Shown piece by piece: positions 29,144 to 38,036 of a stretch of 64,000 bases of DNA. The notes under the pieces were generated by a model, which worked only from the letters and a program-made list of their open reading frames with translations, was not told where the DNA came from and did not search any database. Within the stretch, counting starts at the first letter, position 1. The number at the start of each line of letters is the position of its first letter. The DNA is from Rhizobiales bacterium CCH10-E5 (GTDB lineage Bacteria; Pseudomonadota; Alphaproteobacteria; Rhizobiales; Beijerinckiaceae), in NCBI GenBank assembly GCA_001556125.1, contig LSIG01000004.1, positions 62,001 to 126,000 on the forward strand, in the 5' to 3' direction. The position numbers and the translations under genes are program-made.

Positions 29144-29220
29144 GCCGCCGGCGGGCTTGTGACCCAAGCCGCGGCGGGGGGCGTAGATGCGTCATCGCCC
29201 CTCGCACGAGGCTGCAGCCC

Positions 29221-29838
29221 ATGTCCCTCATCGCCCGGTTCAACGACGCCATGGCCGCGCTCAAGGCCTATGCGCACCATCCTGATCCGCGTGTCGCCAC
29301 CGCGAATTTCTTCGCGCTGCTCGTCGCCTCGAACCAGCCCTTCTATCCGCTCTATGTCTACTGGACGGTCGGACCCGAGATCGGGCCGACGGCCTGGACC
29401 TTCCTCTCGACGCCGTTCTTCCTCGCCGTGCCGGCGCTGTCGCGCTGGAACACGCTGGTCGGGCGGGCGATGCTGCCTGTTGCGGGCATCGCCAACACGC
29501 TGCTCTCGGCCAAGGTCTTCGGCGTGGCTTCGGGCGTCGAGATCTTCCTCGTGCCCTGCGCGGTGCTGGCGCTGCTGATCTTCCGTCCGCATGAGCGCTG
29601 GATCGCGGCGTTCCCGCTCGCCGGTGTTTGCTTCCTCGCCTATTTCGTCCTGCACGGCGCCTATGGCGCGCCGTTTCATCTCTACAGCGAGGCGCAATAC
29701 GCCGCCCTGCTGCGGCTCAACATGATGAGCGCGGGAGGGTTGACCGCCTTCACCGCGCTCTCCTTTTCGACCCTGCTGGCGGAGGCCGAAGCGGCCGGCT
29801 CAGGCAAAGCGGCGGGCGGCGGCATAGCCCGCGACTGA
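29221..29838 (+). CDS. Multi-pass membrane protein (205 aa), unknown
   Basis: From ATG 29221 (MSLIARFNDAMAALKAYAHH). I count about six hydrophobic helices between residues 25 and 195, joined by short loops with conserved-looking Pro and Trp residues (NQPFYPLYVYWTVGPEIGPTAW). No family recognised. The last 39 bases overlap the convergent DUF2177 gene. Integral inner-membrane protein; role unknown. Confidence 0.75.
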   Translation: MSLIARFNDAMAALKAYAHHPDPRVATANFFALLVASNQPFYPLYVYWTVGPEIGPTAWTFLSTPFFLAVPALSRWNTLVGRAMLPVAGIANTLLSAKVFGVASGVEIFLVPCAVLALLIFRPHERWIAAFPLAGVCFLAYFVLHGAYGAPFHLYSEAQYAALLRLNMMSAGGLTAFTALSFSTLLAEAEAAGSGKAAGGGIARD

Positions 29839-30201
29839 GGCGCTCGCCGTCAGCAGCGTGCCCCAGATCATGTCGGCGACGGTGATGATGGCCGGCCAGT
29901 CGCGCAGCGTGGCGTGGTTGGTCAGGTCATAGGTGCCGTAGGCGACGAAACCGAGCGCGGCGCCGTGGAGCGCGGCGGTGGCGAGGCGGCCGTTGGCGAG
30001 GGCCGGCCGGATGGCGAAGAAAACGATGCCGCCGATATAGATCACGTAGAACAGGACTGCCGGTGCGAGCCGGAAGCTCGGCGCCAGCAGATCACCCAGC
30101 AGCGGGCGATACATCAGATTGGCCATGGTCGAGAGCCAGACCGCGTCGATCGCGAGAAAGGCGAGGGCGGCGGCTCCATAGGCCGTCAGAAGGATTTTCA
30201 A
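29800..30201 (-). CDS. DUF2177 membrane protein
   Basis: 133 residues with four membrane helices. Family signature: FLAIDAVWLSTMANLMYRP near the start and FVAYGTYDLTNHATLRDWP in helix 3, then VTVADMIWGTLLTA. DUF2177 proteins have no assigned function. Single gene, divergent from the DUF2147 gene and tail-overlapping its other neighbour. Confidence 0.88.
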   Translation of the reverse strand: MKILLTAYGAAALAFLAIDAVWLSTMANLMYRPLLGDLLAPSFRLAPAVLFYVIYIGGIVFFAIRPALANGRLATAALHGAALGFVAYGTYDLTNHATLRDWPAIITVADMIWGTLLTASASVAGYAAARRFA

Positions 30202-30329
30202 AGCGATTCTCCGGGTTGCTGTCGGAGGGTTACGCCACCAGATGCTGCGGAGATCACATTGCGCGTGATCGTGAAACCGGTCGACGGCGCACCGCGTATC
30301 CCGATCACGAAACGATTGGAGAGGAAGCC

Positions 30330-30707
30330 ATGATGCTGAAGTCCACGCTGATCACCTTGGGCCTGTCCATTGTCCCGGCTCTGCCGGTCCTGGCCAACAG
30401 CCCCGATCCGAGTGGCGTCTGGCTGCGCGACGACGGCAACGCACGCGTCCGGATCGCACCCTGCGGCAGCAACATCTGCGCGACCAATGTCTGGGTCAAG
30501 GATACGAGCGGCGGCGAAGAGGTCGGTGATCGTCTGGTGCTGACGCTCAAGCCAGCCGGTGCCGACAGCCTCAAGGGCGAGGCCTTCGATCCCAAGCGCA
30601 ACCGAAGCTACGCGATGACGCTGACCGTCAAGCCCGACGGTCTTTCGACCCGCGGCTGCATCATCGGGGTGCTGTGCAAGACCGTGAACTGGACGCCGGC
30701 CGAGTAG
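30330..30707 (+). CDS. Secreted DUF2147 protein
   Basis: 125 residues from ATG 30330 behind ggagagga. Signal peptide about 1-23 (ending VLANS). The DUF2147 core starts PSGVWLRDDGNARVRIAPCG and continues ICATNVWVKD and YAMTLTVKPDGLSTRGCIIGVLCKTVNWT; two conserved Cys pairs may form disulfides. Predicted beta-barrel-like periplasmic protein; molecular function unknown. Confidence 0.87.
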   Translation: MMLKSTLITLGLSIVPALPVLANSPDPSGVWLRDDGNARVRIAPCGSNICATNVWVKDTSGGEEVGDRLVLTLKPAGADSLKGEAFDPKRNRSYAMTLTVKPDGLSTRGCIIGVLCKTVNWTPAE

Positions 30708-30762
30708 CGCCACGCGAGGGGACGAGGCGAGCGACCCCACCCGCCTCGGACGCATTGTTACA

Positions 30763-30799
30763 GCATGGGGCGGGAGCCTGAGCGGCTCCTGCCCCATGC
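30763..30799. repeat. Long inverted repeat after the DUF2147 gene
   Basis: Arms gcatggggc...ggagcc and ggctcc...gccccatgc pair over 15 of 16 positions around a short tgagc-type loop, 55 bp past the DUF2147 stop and 37 bp before the GGDEF/EAL ATG. It lacks a T-run. It could end one transcript or regulate the next gene. Confidence 0.45.
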
Positions 30800-30835
30800 G
30801 CGGACTGTTTACGTTTGGATACCGATTTGTCTTGT

Positions 30836-32848
30836 ATGAGTGACACTCACATTGTGAGTCCCTCAAGCTGGACGAGCCGGTTGACCACGCATCCCACTCC
30901 GCCCTTGCGCCAGTCGGGTCAGGTTGCCGCCGCACTGGTCCCGATCGTTCGGCGCAATTATCTCCCCGCGCTCTTCGTCAATTACGTCGCATCCACGGCG
31001 GTCTCGGTTCTTGCGGCCGCCGCTGGGGTGACCTGGGTCTGGTGGTGGTTTGGCCTCGTCACGCTGGTTTCTCTCGTGCGCATTGCCGGCCATAGGGCCA
31101 TGGGGGCTGCGATGGCGCGGGGGCAGGGGCCGACGCCGGAACGCGAAATCTTCATCGCCGGCCTGGGCAAGCTGGCCGCGGCCGTGAGCTGGGCCGTCCT
31201 CGCCTGGCTGCTGCTGGGCGTGGCCGACCCGCTGGTGAAATTCGCGACGAGCATCGTTCTGGCCGGCATGGCCGCGGGTGCGATCGGCATTCTCTCGCCC
31301 TTCGGAATCGTCGGTCCGCTCTACATCGCGACGCTCATGGTTCCCGGCGCCATCCGGCTGATACTGGAAAGCGGTCCCGATTCGGTGATCGGCCTGCTGG
31401 GATTCGTCTTTTGCGGCGTGATGATCGCCGGCCACAGGGCCAACCGCATCCTGCTGCTGCAGTCCGTGCAACTTGGTCAGCGCAACAGCGAGCTGATGGC
31501 CGAAATCCTCGACGCCAACCAGACGCTGGAGAACAAGGTCCGCGAGCGCACCGAGACGCTTGAGCACCAGGCGTCGCACGACCTGCTGACCGGCCTCTTG
31601 AACCGCCGGGGCCTGTCCGAGCAATTCGACAAGGCGATCACCGGCGCAGCCACGGCATGCGTCTATTTCCTCGACCTCAACCGCTTCAAGCGCATCAACG
31701 ACACGCTGGGTCATGACGCCGGCGACTATGTCCTGCGCGAGATCGCGTTGCGGCTGATGACCAGACTGCCGGCCAACGCCCTGATCGCCCGCTGGGGCGG
31801 TGACGAACTGGTGGTGGTGACGCCCGGCTCCGCCGAGGGCGGCACCTCGTCCTTCGTCATGGAGAATCTGTTCGCAACGCCTTACGTTTTCTACGGCCAG
31901 ACGCTCGATATCGGGGCCAGTATCGGCGTCGCGCGCTATCCCGAGGACGGGCAAGGGCTGGAGGAACTGATCTGGGCCGCCGATCTCGCGGCCACCCAAG
32001 CCAAGCGCCAGAACGCAACGGTACCGCTGAACTACGACCATTCGCTTGCGGTCGCGCTGCAGCGGCGGGAGCGTATCGCCGACGACATTCCTGCGGGGCT
32101 GAAGCAGGATGAATTCTGGCTCGCCTTCCAGCCGATCCTCGCGGCGGCCACGGGCGATCTGCACGGCTTCGAGGCTCTGCTGCGCTGGACCCACCCGACG
32201 CTCGGCACGCTATCCCCCGATGAATTCATCCCAATCGCCGAGGAGAGCAACCAGATTGCCATGGTCGGCGCCTGGGTACTGGATCGGGCCTGTGCGGCAG
32301 CGGCGCGCTGGCAGCGCGGCGGCGTGCGCGCTGCGGTGGCCGTGAATTGTTCGGTGCGGCAGCTCTCGCAGCCGGAGTTCGTCGATATCGTGCGTGGCGC
32401 GCTCACCCGGCACCAGCTTGGAGCCCATTGGCTGCATCTCGAGGTCACGGAATCGGTCTTTATGCCGGCCGACGACGCGCAGACGCTGGCGGTTCTGACG
32501 CAGCTCGACGAGCTCGGCATCTGCCTCGCAGTCGATGATTTCGGCACGGGCTATTCCTCGCTGGCGCGGCTGCGCGATTTCCCGATGCGCCAGATCAAGA
32601 TCGACAAGTCCTTCATCGCCGATATCGACGGGCGGTCGCGCTCGGTGATCGAGGGCGCGGCGCTGATCGCGCGCCGGTTCGACCTGCAGATCGTCGCCGA
32701 GGGCGTCGAGACCGAGGCGCAGGCCACGGCGCTGCTCTCGCTCGGTATCGATTCCTTCCAGGGCTATCTGGTCGGCCGCCCGGTCGCCCAGCCGCAGACG
32801 GCGGTGAACTGCCCCTGGCTCGGCGCCAACGCGGCCGTGGCGGGCTGA
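30836..32848 (+). CDS. Membrane GGDEF-EAL cyclic-di-GMP protein
   Basis: 670 residues from ATG 30836. Five or six N-terminal helices (about 40-215), a coiled linker ([21 protein letters not shown]), then GGDEF and EAL domains. The GGDEF signature reads WGGDELVVV (Leu for Phe), so diguanylate cyclase activity is uncertain; no RxxD inhibitory site is obvious. The EAL domain keeps [34 protein letters not shown] and AEGVET, so phosphodiesterase activity is likely. It hydrolyses c-di-GMP to pGpG and may affect motility or biofilm. Upstream is the 30763-30799 hairpin. Confidence 0.9.
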   Translation: MSDTHIVSPSSWTSRLTTHPTPPLRQSGQVAAALVPIVRRNYLPALFVNYVASTAVSVLAAAAGVTWVWWWFGLVTLVSLVRIAGHRAMGAAMARGQGPTPEREIFIAGLGKLAAAVSWAVLAWLLLGVADPLVKFATSIVLAGMAAGAIGILSPFGIVGPLYIATLMVPGAIRLILESGPDSVIGLLGFVFCGVMIAGHRANRILLLQSVQLGQRNSELMAEILDANQTLENKVRERTETLEHQASHDLLTGLLNRRGLSEQFDKAITGAATACVYFLDLNRFKRINDTLGHDAGDYVLREIALRLMTRLPANALIARWGGDELVVVTPGSAEGGTSSFVMENLFATPYVFYGQTLDIGASIGVARYPEDGQGLEELIWAADLAATQAKRQNATVPLNYDHSLAVALQRRERIADDIPAGLKQDEFWLAFQPILAAATGDLHGFEALLRWTHPTLGTLSPDEFIPIAEESNQIAMVGAWVLDRACAAAARWQRGGVRAAVAVNCSVRQLSQPEFVDIVRGALTRHQLGAHWLHLEVTESVFMPADDAQTLAVLTQLDELGICLAVDDFGTGYSSLARLRDFPMRQIKIDKSFIADIDGRSRSVIEGAALIARRFDLQIVAEGVETEAQATALLSLGIDSFQGYLVGRPVAQPQTAVNCPWLGANAAVAG

Positions 32849-32981
32849 GCAGGGGCCGCACCCCCGTATCGGCGGGCGAGGGTGCCTGCGCGAAACGCTG
32901 TTCCCTGCATGCAGCACGCTGCTATGGTCGGCTCCACCGGATTTGAAACGGTTGAACCAGCAAGAAACCAGAGGATACGCC

Positions 32982-33758
32982 ATGCCCGCCGCCAGCACGC
33001 CCGCCCATGACAAGGTCGCCATCATCACCGGAGCCGGATCGGGCGTTGGACGAGCCGTCGCGCTCGCCTTCCTGAAGGACGGCTATCGCACGGTGCTGGC
33101 CGGCCGCCGTGCGGACGCGCTGGAGGAGACGATCGCGCTGTCGGGCGTCGCGGCTGGGCGAGCTCTTGCCGTCCCGACAGACGTCACCAACAAGGCCTCG
33201 GTCCAGGCGCTCTTCGCCAAGACAAAGGAGGCGTTTGGCCGGGTCGACGTGCTGTTCAACAACGCCGGCGTCAACGCTCCCGGCGGCATCCTGCTCGAGG
33301 ACCTCGCGCTGGAAGACTGGCAGAAGGTGGTCGACACCAACCTGACCGGCCCGTTCCTGTGCACGCAGGAGGCCTTCAGGGCGATGCGCGACCAGGTTCC
33401 CCAGGGCGGCCGCATCATCAACAACGGCTCGATCTCGGCCCATGCGCCGCGGCCCAATTCGGTCGCCTATACGGCGACCAAGCACGCCATCACCGGCCTG
33501 ACCAAGACCGCCTCGCTCGACGGCCGCAAATACGGCATCGCCGTCGGCCAGGTCGACATCGGCAATGCGCTGACGGAGATGGCCCGCAAGATGACCACCG
33601 GCGTGCCTCAGGCCGACGGCTCGATCAAGGTCGAGGCGGTCATGGACGTCGATAACGTCGCCACCACGGTGCTGCACATGGCGAGCCTGCCGCCGGAGGC
33701 GAACGTGTTGTTCGTCACGGTGATGGCGACGAATGCGCCCTTCGTCGGGCGGGGGTGA
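32982..33758 (+). CDS. Short-chain dehydrogenase/reductase
   Basis: 258 residues from ATG 32982 behind agaggatacg. Cofactor motif [16 protein letters not shown] at about 92, and the catalytic Ser-Tyr-Lys in [29 protein letters not shown] after the second strand suggests NADP+ preference, tentatively. Substrate unknown. It stands between the GGDEF/EAL gene and a palindromic element. Confidence 0.9.
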   Translation: MPAASTPAHDKVAIITGAGSGVGRAVALAFLKDGYRTVLAGRRADALEETIALSGVAAGRALAVPTDVTNKASVQALFAKTKEAFGRVDVLFNNAGVNAPGGILLEDLALEDWQKVVDTNLTGPFLCTQEAFRAMRDQVPQGGRIINNGSISAHAPRPNSVAYTATKHAITGLTKTASLDGRKYGIAVGQVDIGNALTEMARKMTTGVPQADGSIKVEAVMDVDNVATTVLHMASLPPEANVLFVTVMATNAPFVGRG

Positions 33759-33771
33759 GACCACCGCGCTG

Positions 33772-33872
33772 GTCATCCCGGGCGCAGCGAAGCGGAGACC
33801 CGGGATCCATGCCGGAACGGTTCAGGCATGGTTCCCGGATCGGCGCCGCTGAAGCGGCTTGTCCGGGATGAC
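33772..33872. repeat. Intergenic palindromic element, family A (copy 3)
   Basis: Ends gtcatcccgg / ccgggatgac pair perfectly. Internal arms are imperfect copies of the family A centre (gggatccatgcc ... ggcatggttccc) and cgccgct-gaa-gcggc. It begins 14 bp after the SDR stop and ends 17 bp before the next ATG, so it may also shape that gene's leader. Confidence 0.75.
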
Positions 33873-33888
33873 GGGGAGGGGGGGATCG

Positions 33889-34548
33889 ATGACTGAGCAT
33901 CGGGACAGCGCCGTGCTTGTCGAGCGATCGGTCGCCCGCGCCTTCACCCTGACCATCTGGGGCATCGCGCTCGGCATCCTGGCGTTTGCGTGCGGCGTGG
34001 TCGCCTGGGCGCTCGCCATCGGCAATCCGCAGCTGTTCAAGGACGGCGTCGACTGGATCTATGACGTCGCGCTTTACGGCATCGCGGCCGTGGTGTTCGG
34101 CCGTGATGCGCGTGCCGAAAAGCTGGCGGCGTTCGCCATCGGGGCCGTCATGGCGCTGGCGGGCTTTCACACGCTCTACGATCTCTGGGACAAGATCGTC
34201 ATGCCGCGCCCGATCGAGGTCTGGACGCTCGGCTTCTCGGCGGGCAGCGCGGTCGTCGTTGCCGTCCTGATCGTCGTCGTGCTCTGGCGTTTTCGGCGAG
34301 AGGACAATCCGGTCATCAGGGCGACCTGGCTGTCGTCCCGCAACGACGTCATCAAGACGCTGGGGTTCGCGCTGGTCGGGCTGTTCGCCCGGGTCATGCC
34401 GATGCGCTGGCCGGAATATCTCTTCGACCTCGTCATCGCCGGCATCTGTTTCCAGGCCAGCTGGGCGATCTGGCGCTCGCTGCGGACGAAGCCTGCCGAG
34501 GCTCCTGTGCAGAACAAGGCGGCGACAGCCCCGGCCGCCGGGCTATAA
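33889..34548 (+). CDS. Divergent cation-diffusion-facilitator-like membrane protein
   Basis: 219 residues from ATG 33889 (aggggggatcg upstream). Six membrane helices in CDF order. The metal-site pair of helix 2 is present as Asp55/Asp59 (DGVDWIYDV). In helix 5 the usual HxxxD is SSRND, so the His is Ser149 and only Asp153 remains. No cytoplasmic C-terminal domain. It may be a degenerate or altered-specificity exporter. The assignment to CDF rests on helix pattern and motifs only. Confidence 0.6.
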   Translation: MTEHRDSAVLVERSVARAFTLTIWGIALGILAFACGVVAWALAIGNPQLFKDGVDWIYDVALYGIAAVVFGRDARAEKLAAFAIGAVMALAGFHTLYDLWDKIVMPRPIEVWTLGFSAGSAVVVAVLIVVVLWRFRREDNPVIRATWLSSRNDVIKTLGFALVGLFARVMPMRWPEYLFDLVIAGICFQASWAIWRSLRTKPAEAPVQNKAATAPAAGL

Positions 34549-34589
34549 AGACGGCACGCTCACGCGCCATGCCGTCCGGGACGTTGCCC

Positions 34590-36575
34590 ATGTCGATTGC
34601 CGAGAAGCTGCCCTCCATCCTGATCGCCAATCGCGGCGAGATCGCCTGCCGGGTCATCCGCACCGCCAAGCGGCTCGGTTTGCGCACCATCGCCGTCCAC
34701 TCCGACGCCGATGCGGAGGCGCTGTTCGTGCAGATGGCCGACGAGGCCTACCGGATCGGCCCGGCGCCGGCGCGCGAGAGCTATCTCGATGCGGCCAAGA
34801 TCCTGGCGGTTGCAAAGGAATCCGGCGCCGCCTGCATCCATCCGGGCTATGGTTTCCTGTCCGAGAATGCCGAGTTCGCCGAGGCCTGCGCGCAGGCCGG
34901 GATCGTCTTCGTCGGGCCGCCGGCCTCCGCCATCCGCGCGATGGGGCTGAAGGACGCCGCCAAGGCGTTGGTCGAGAAGGCGAATGTGCCGGTGGTGCCG
35001 GGCTATCACGGCGCCGAGCAGGGCGTCGATTTCCTCGCCGGGGAGGCGGATCGCATCGGCTATCCGGTGCTGATCAAGGCGGTCGCGGGCGGCGGCGGCA
35101 AGGGCATGAAGAAGGTCGAGCGGCCGGAGGATTTCGCCGACGCCCTGACCAGCGCCCAGCGCGAGGGCCAGAGCGCCTTCGGCGACGGGCGCGTGCTGGT
35201 CGAGAAATATGTGCTCTCGCCGCGCCATGTCGAAATCCAGGTCTTCGGCGACAGCCATGGCAATGTCGTCCACCTCTTCGAGCGCGACTGCTCGCTGCAG
35301 CGTCGCCACCAGAAGGTGATCGAGGAAGCGCCGGCGCCGGGCATGACGGATGAGGTCCGTGCCGCCATGGGCAAGGCCGCGACCGAAGCGGCGAAGGCCG
35401 TCGGCTATGTCGGGGCCGGCACGGTCGAGTTCATCGCCGACGGGCGCGACGGCCTCCGTGCCGACCGCTTCTATTTCATGGAGATGAACACCCGTCTTCA
35501 GGTCGAGCATCCGGTCACCGAGGCGATCACGGGGCTCGATCTCGTCGAACTGCAGTTGAAGGTCGCCGCCGGCGAGCCTCTCGGCTTCACCCAGGCCGAC
35601 GTCACCGCGACCGGCCATGCCGTCGAGGCACGGCTCTATGCCGAGGATCCGGAGAAGGGCTTCCTGCCCTCGACCGGCAAGCTCTGGGCGCTGCAATTCC
35701 CGGAAGGCGATGGCATCCGCATCGACACCGGCGTCGAGGCCGGCGACACGGTGACGCCGTTCTACGATCCGATGATCGCCAAGGTGATCGCCCATGGCGC
35801 GACTCGCCATGAGGCGCTGGACCGCCTCGGGGCTGCGCTGAGCGAGACGATCGTGGCGGGGCCGCGCACCAACCTGGCCTTCCTGAAGGCGCTGACCGAG
35901 GCTCCCGGCTTTCGCGAGGGGCCCTTCGACACCGGCTTCATCGAGCGCAACATTACGGCGCTCGGAGCCGAGCCGCAGCCGCTCGACGCGGCGGCGGTCG
36001 CGGCGGCGGCGCTTCAGTTGGAGGAGGAGCGTCAGACGGAAGGTCTGCTTCGGGCGGCTGAACGGGCCGATGGCGAGGCCCGTTCGCCCTGGCTTGTGGC
36101 GGACGCGTTTTCGCTGATGCCGCGCCCCGCGCTCGGCCTGCCGCTCCTGGTCGATGGCGAGCGGGTCGAGGCGCGGATCGAGTGGCATGAGGAGGGCGCC
36201 CGCGTCAGCCTGCCCGGCCATCAGATCGGCGAGGGCGAGCACGAGATCGCGCTGGCGCAGGGCGAGCGCGGCACCTGGTTGGCGCTGCACCGCGGCCGGC
36301 AGACGGCGGTCTCGCTGTTCGACCCGTTCAGCGTCGATCTCGACGCCGCGGCCGGCTCGGGCGGCGTCGTCAAGGCGCCGATGCATGGCAAGCTGATCGC
36401 GCTGTTCGTCTCGGCCGGCGAGGTCGTCAGCAAGGGCCAGCGGCTCGCCATCGTCGAGGCGATGAAGATGGAGCATGTGCTGACGGCTCCGCGCGACGGC
36501 ACGGTCAGCGAGATCGGCGCGGAGCCCGGCGCCCAGGTGGCGGAAGGCGCCAAGGTGGTGGTGCTCGGCGATTGA
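34590..36575 (+). CDS. mccA: 3-Methylcrotonyl-CoA carboxylase, biotin-containing (alpha) subunit
   Basis: 661 residues from ATG 34590. Biotin carboxylase N-domain (ILIANRGEIACRVIRTAKRL), ATP-grasp (KAVAGGGGKGMKKVE), C-domain (EMNTRLQVEHPVTEAITGLD), a linker (about 445-575) and biotinyl domain with VEAMKMEH, biotin on Lys626. With MccB it carboxylates 3-methylcrotonyl-CoA in leucine catabolism. It differs from PccA at 12.4 kb in the linker and ATP-grasp flanks (SQREGQSAFGDGRV type). Five other genes separate it from mccB. Confidence 0.92.
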   Translation: MSIAEKLPSILIANRGEIACRVIRTAKRLGLRTIAVHSDADAEALFVQMADEAYRIGPAPARESYLDAAKILAVAKESGAACIHPGYGFLSENAEFAEACAQAGIVFVGPPASAIRAMGLKDAAKALVEKANVPVVPGYHGAEQGVDFLAGEADRIGYPVLIKAVAGGGGKGMKKVERPEDFADALTSAQREGQSAFGDGRVLVEKYVLSPRHVEIQVFGDSHGNVVHLFERDCSLQRRHQKVIEEAPAPGMTDEVRAAMGKAATEAAKAVGYVGAGTVEFIADGRDGLRADRFYFMEMNTRLQVEHPVTEAITGLDLVELQLKVAAGEPLGFTQADVTATGHAVEARLYAEDPEKGFLPSTGKLWALQFPEGDGIRIDTGVEAGDTVTPFYDPMIAKVIAHGATRHEALDRLGAALSETIVAGPRTNLAFLKALTEAPGFREGPFDTGFIERNITALGAEPQPLDAAAVAAAALQLEEERQTEGLLRAAERADGEARSPWLVADAFSLMPRPALGLPLLVDGERVEARIEWHEEGARVSLPGHQIGEGEHEIALAQGERGTWLALHRGRQTAVSLFDPFSVDLDAAAGSGGVVKAPMHGKLIALFVSAGEVVSKGQRLAIVEAMKMEHVLTAPRDGTVSEIGAEPGAQVAEGAKVVVLGD

Positions 36576-36581
36576 GAACAG

Positions 36582-36660
36582 GCGTCATTCTCGGGCGGAG
36601 CGAAGCGCAGACCCGAGAATCTCGTCGCAGAAATGCTCGGGTCAAGCCCGAGCATGACGC
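36582..36660. repeat. Intergenic palindromic element, family B (copy 3)
   Basis: Outer gcgtc / gacgc enclose two hairpins, attctcggg...cccgagaat and atgctcggg-tcaag-cccgagcat. The compact form of the B family, between the convergent ends of mccA and an SDR gene. Confidence 0.78.
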
Positions 36661-36670
36661 TGTTCCTGCG

Positions 36671-37441
36671 CTATCCCATCCGTCCAATCACCGGGAACTG
36701 CTCGACCTCGTAGATCTGCCCCGAGACCGGCGCGCTCTCGTCGGAGAGCCAGAAGGCCGTATGCGCCGCGATCTCCTCGGGCTGCATGATGCGGCCGCTC
36801 GGCGCCTGACGGACGGGCACATGCTTCTCCCAGCCGGGCTTCTGCCCCTCCTTCTGCTGGGTGGCGTCCTCATTGGCGGTGAAGGTCCAGCCGACATTGA
36901 GCTGGTTGAGGCGGATGCGCTCCGGGCCGAGCGAATCGGCGAGGTTGCGCGTCATCGTCATCAGCGCGCCCTTGGACATGGAATAGACGGTCAGGCGCGG
37001 CAGGCCGCACCAGGCGTTGATCGAGCCGACGGTGACGATCGCGCCGCCCGAGCCCTGGGCGCGGAAGGCTCGCACGGCGGCTTCCGAGGCGAGCAGCGGC
37101 GCGCGGACATTGATGGCGAAAACATGGTCGAAGAAGTCGACCGTCGTCCCGGTGACCTCGCCGCGCGGATAGATGCCGGCGTTGTTGACGAGGCCGTCGA
37201 TCCGCCCGAAGGCCGCGACCGTGGCATCGACCAGGGCCTGCGGCGTTTCGGGATCGGCGAGGTCGCCGGTCGCGGGAGCGGCCTGATCACCCAATTCGCG
37301 GCAGACGCCCTCGACTTCCTCGCGATCGCGGCCATGGACCACGACCTTGGCCCCCTCGGCGACCAGCCGCTCCGCCATGGCGCGGCCGATGCCGTTCGAG
37401 GAGCCTGTGACGAGAATGGCCTTGCCTGTCAGTCCGCGCAT
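36671..37441 (-). CDS. Short-chain dehydrogenase/reductase
   Basis: 256 residues from the second of two adjacent ATGs (37441). Motifs: TGSSNGIGRAMAERL, VVVHGRDREE, NNAGIYPRG and the catalytic Ser...Tyr-Lys in GSINAWCGLPRLTVYSMSKGAL. ALLVTGSSN-like start and GRD favour NADP(H). C-terminal VSGQIYEVEQFPVIGRMG. Substrate unknown. Divergent from the DUF1489 gene. Confidence 0.9.
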   Translation of the reverse strand: MRGLTGKAILVTGSSNGIGRAMAERLVAEGAKVVVHGRDREEVEGVCRELGDQAAPATGDLADPETPQALVDATVAAFGRIDGLVNNAGIYPRGEVTGTTVDFFDHVFAINVRAPLLASEAAVRAFRAQGSGGAIVTVGSINAWCGLPRLTVYSMSKGALMTMTRNLADSLGPERIRLNQLNVGWTFTANEDATQQKEGQKPGWEKHVPVRQAPSGRIMQPEEIAAHTAFWLSDESAPVSGQIYEVEQFPVIGRMG

Positions 37442-37569
37442 CAAAATCTCCTTGTGTCTCGGGCTGCCCTGCGGCCTGCCGTCGCGCAGGCAGCTTCGCG
37501 CAGCGCGGCTGTGGAGAGCAACGCCGCTGGCGCTGGTCCGGTTGCCGCGCCCGCACTAGATTGCCGGCC

Positions 37570-38007
37570 ATGCCGCTCCATCTCCTCAAGCTCTGCGTCG
37601 GCGCCGATTCGATCGGCGATCTGGAAGACTGGATCGAGGAGCGCCTGACGCTGGAGCGGCGGCTGGGCCGCACGGCCGAGCAGATCCACACCACGCGCAT
37701 GGTGCCCAAGCGCCTCGACGAGCTGCTCGATGGAGGCTCGCTCTACTGGGTGATCAAGGGCCAGATCAGCGCGCGGCAGAAGCTGCTGGCGGTCCGGCCC
37801 TTCACCGATGGCGACGGCATCGGCCGCTGCCATCTCGTGCTGGAGCCAGTGGTCGTGCCCGTCGAGCCGCGCCCCTGCCGGCCGTTCCAGGGCTGGCGCT
37901 ACCTCACCGAGAAGGATGCGCCGCGCGATATAGACGGCCGCAGCGGCGATCTTGGCGCCATGCCGGAGGCGTTGCGGCGGGAGCTTGCGGAGCTGGGGCT
38001 GCTGTAG
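37570..38007 (+). CDS. DUF1489 protein
   Basis: 145 residues from ATG 37570, starting MPLHLLKLCVGADSIGDLEDW, the characteristic DUF1489 N-terminus (an earlier TTG at 37561 is not needed). TTRMVPKRLDELLDGGSLYWVIKGQI and PCRPFQGWRYL follow. Alphaproteobacterial family without assigned function; the final strand has a DxDG-like loop. Single gene. Confidence 0.92.
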   Translation: MPLHLLKLCVGADSIGDLEDWIEERLTLERRLGRTAEQIHTTRMVPKRLDELLDGGSLYWVIKGQISARQKLLAVRPFTDGDGIGRCHLVLEPVVVPVEPRPCRPFQGWRYLTEKDAPRDIDGRSGDLGAMPEALRRELAELGLL

Positions 38008-38036
38008 AGCGCCATTCCAGTCGTGCGCTGGCGTGC

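Noticed and set aside
34560..36476. 638-codon minus-strand frame opposite mccA
   Set aside because: Same bias effect; mccA has all catalytic motifs.
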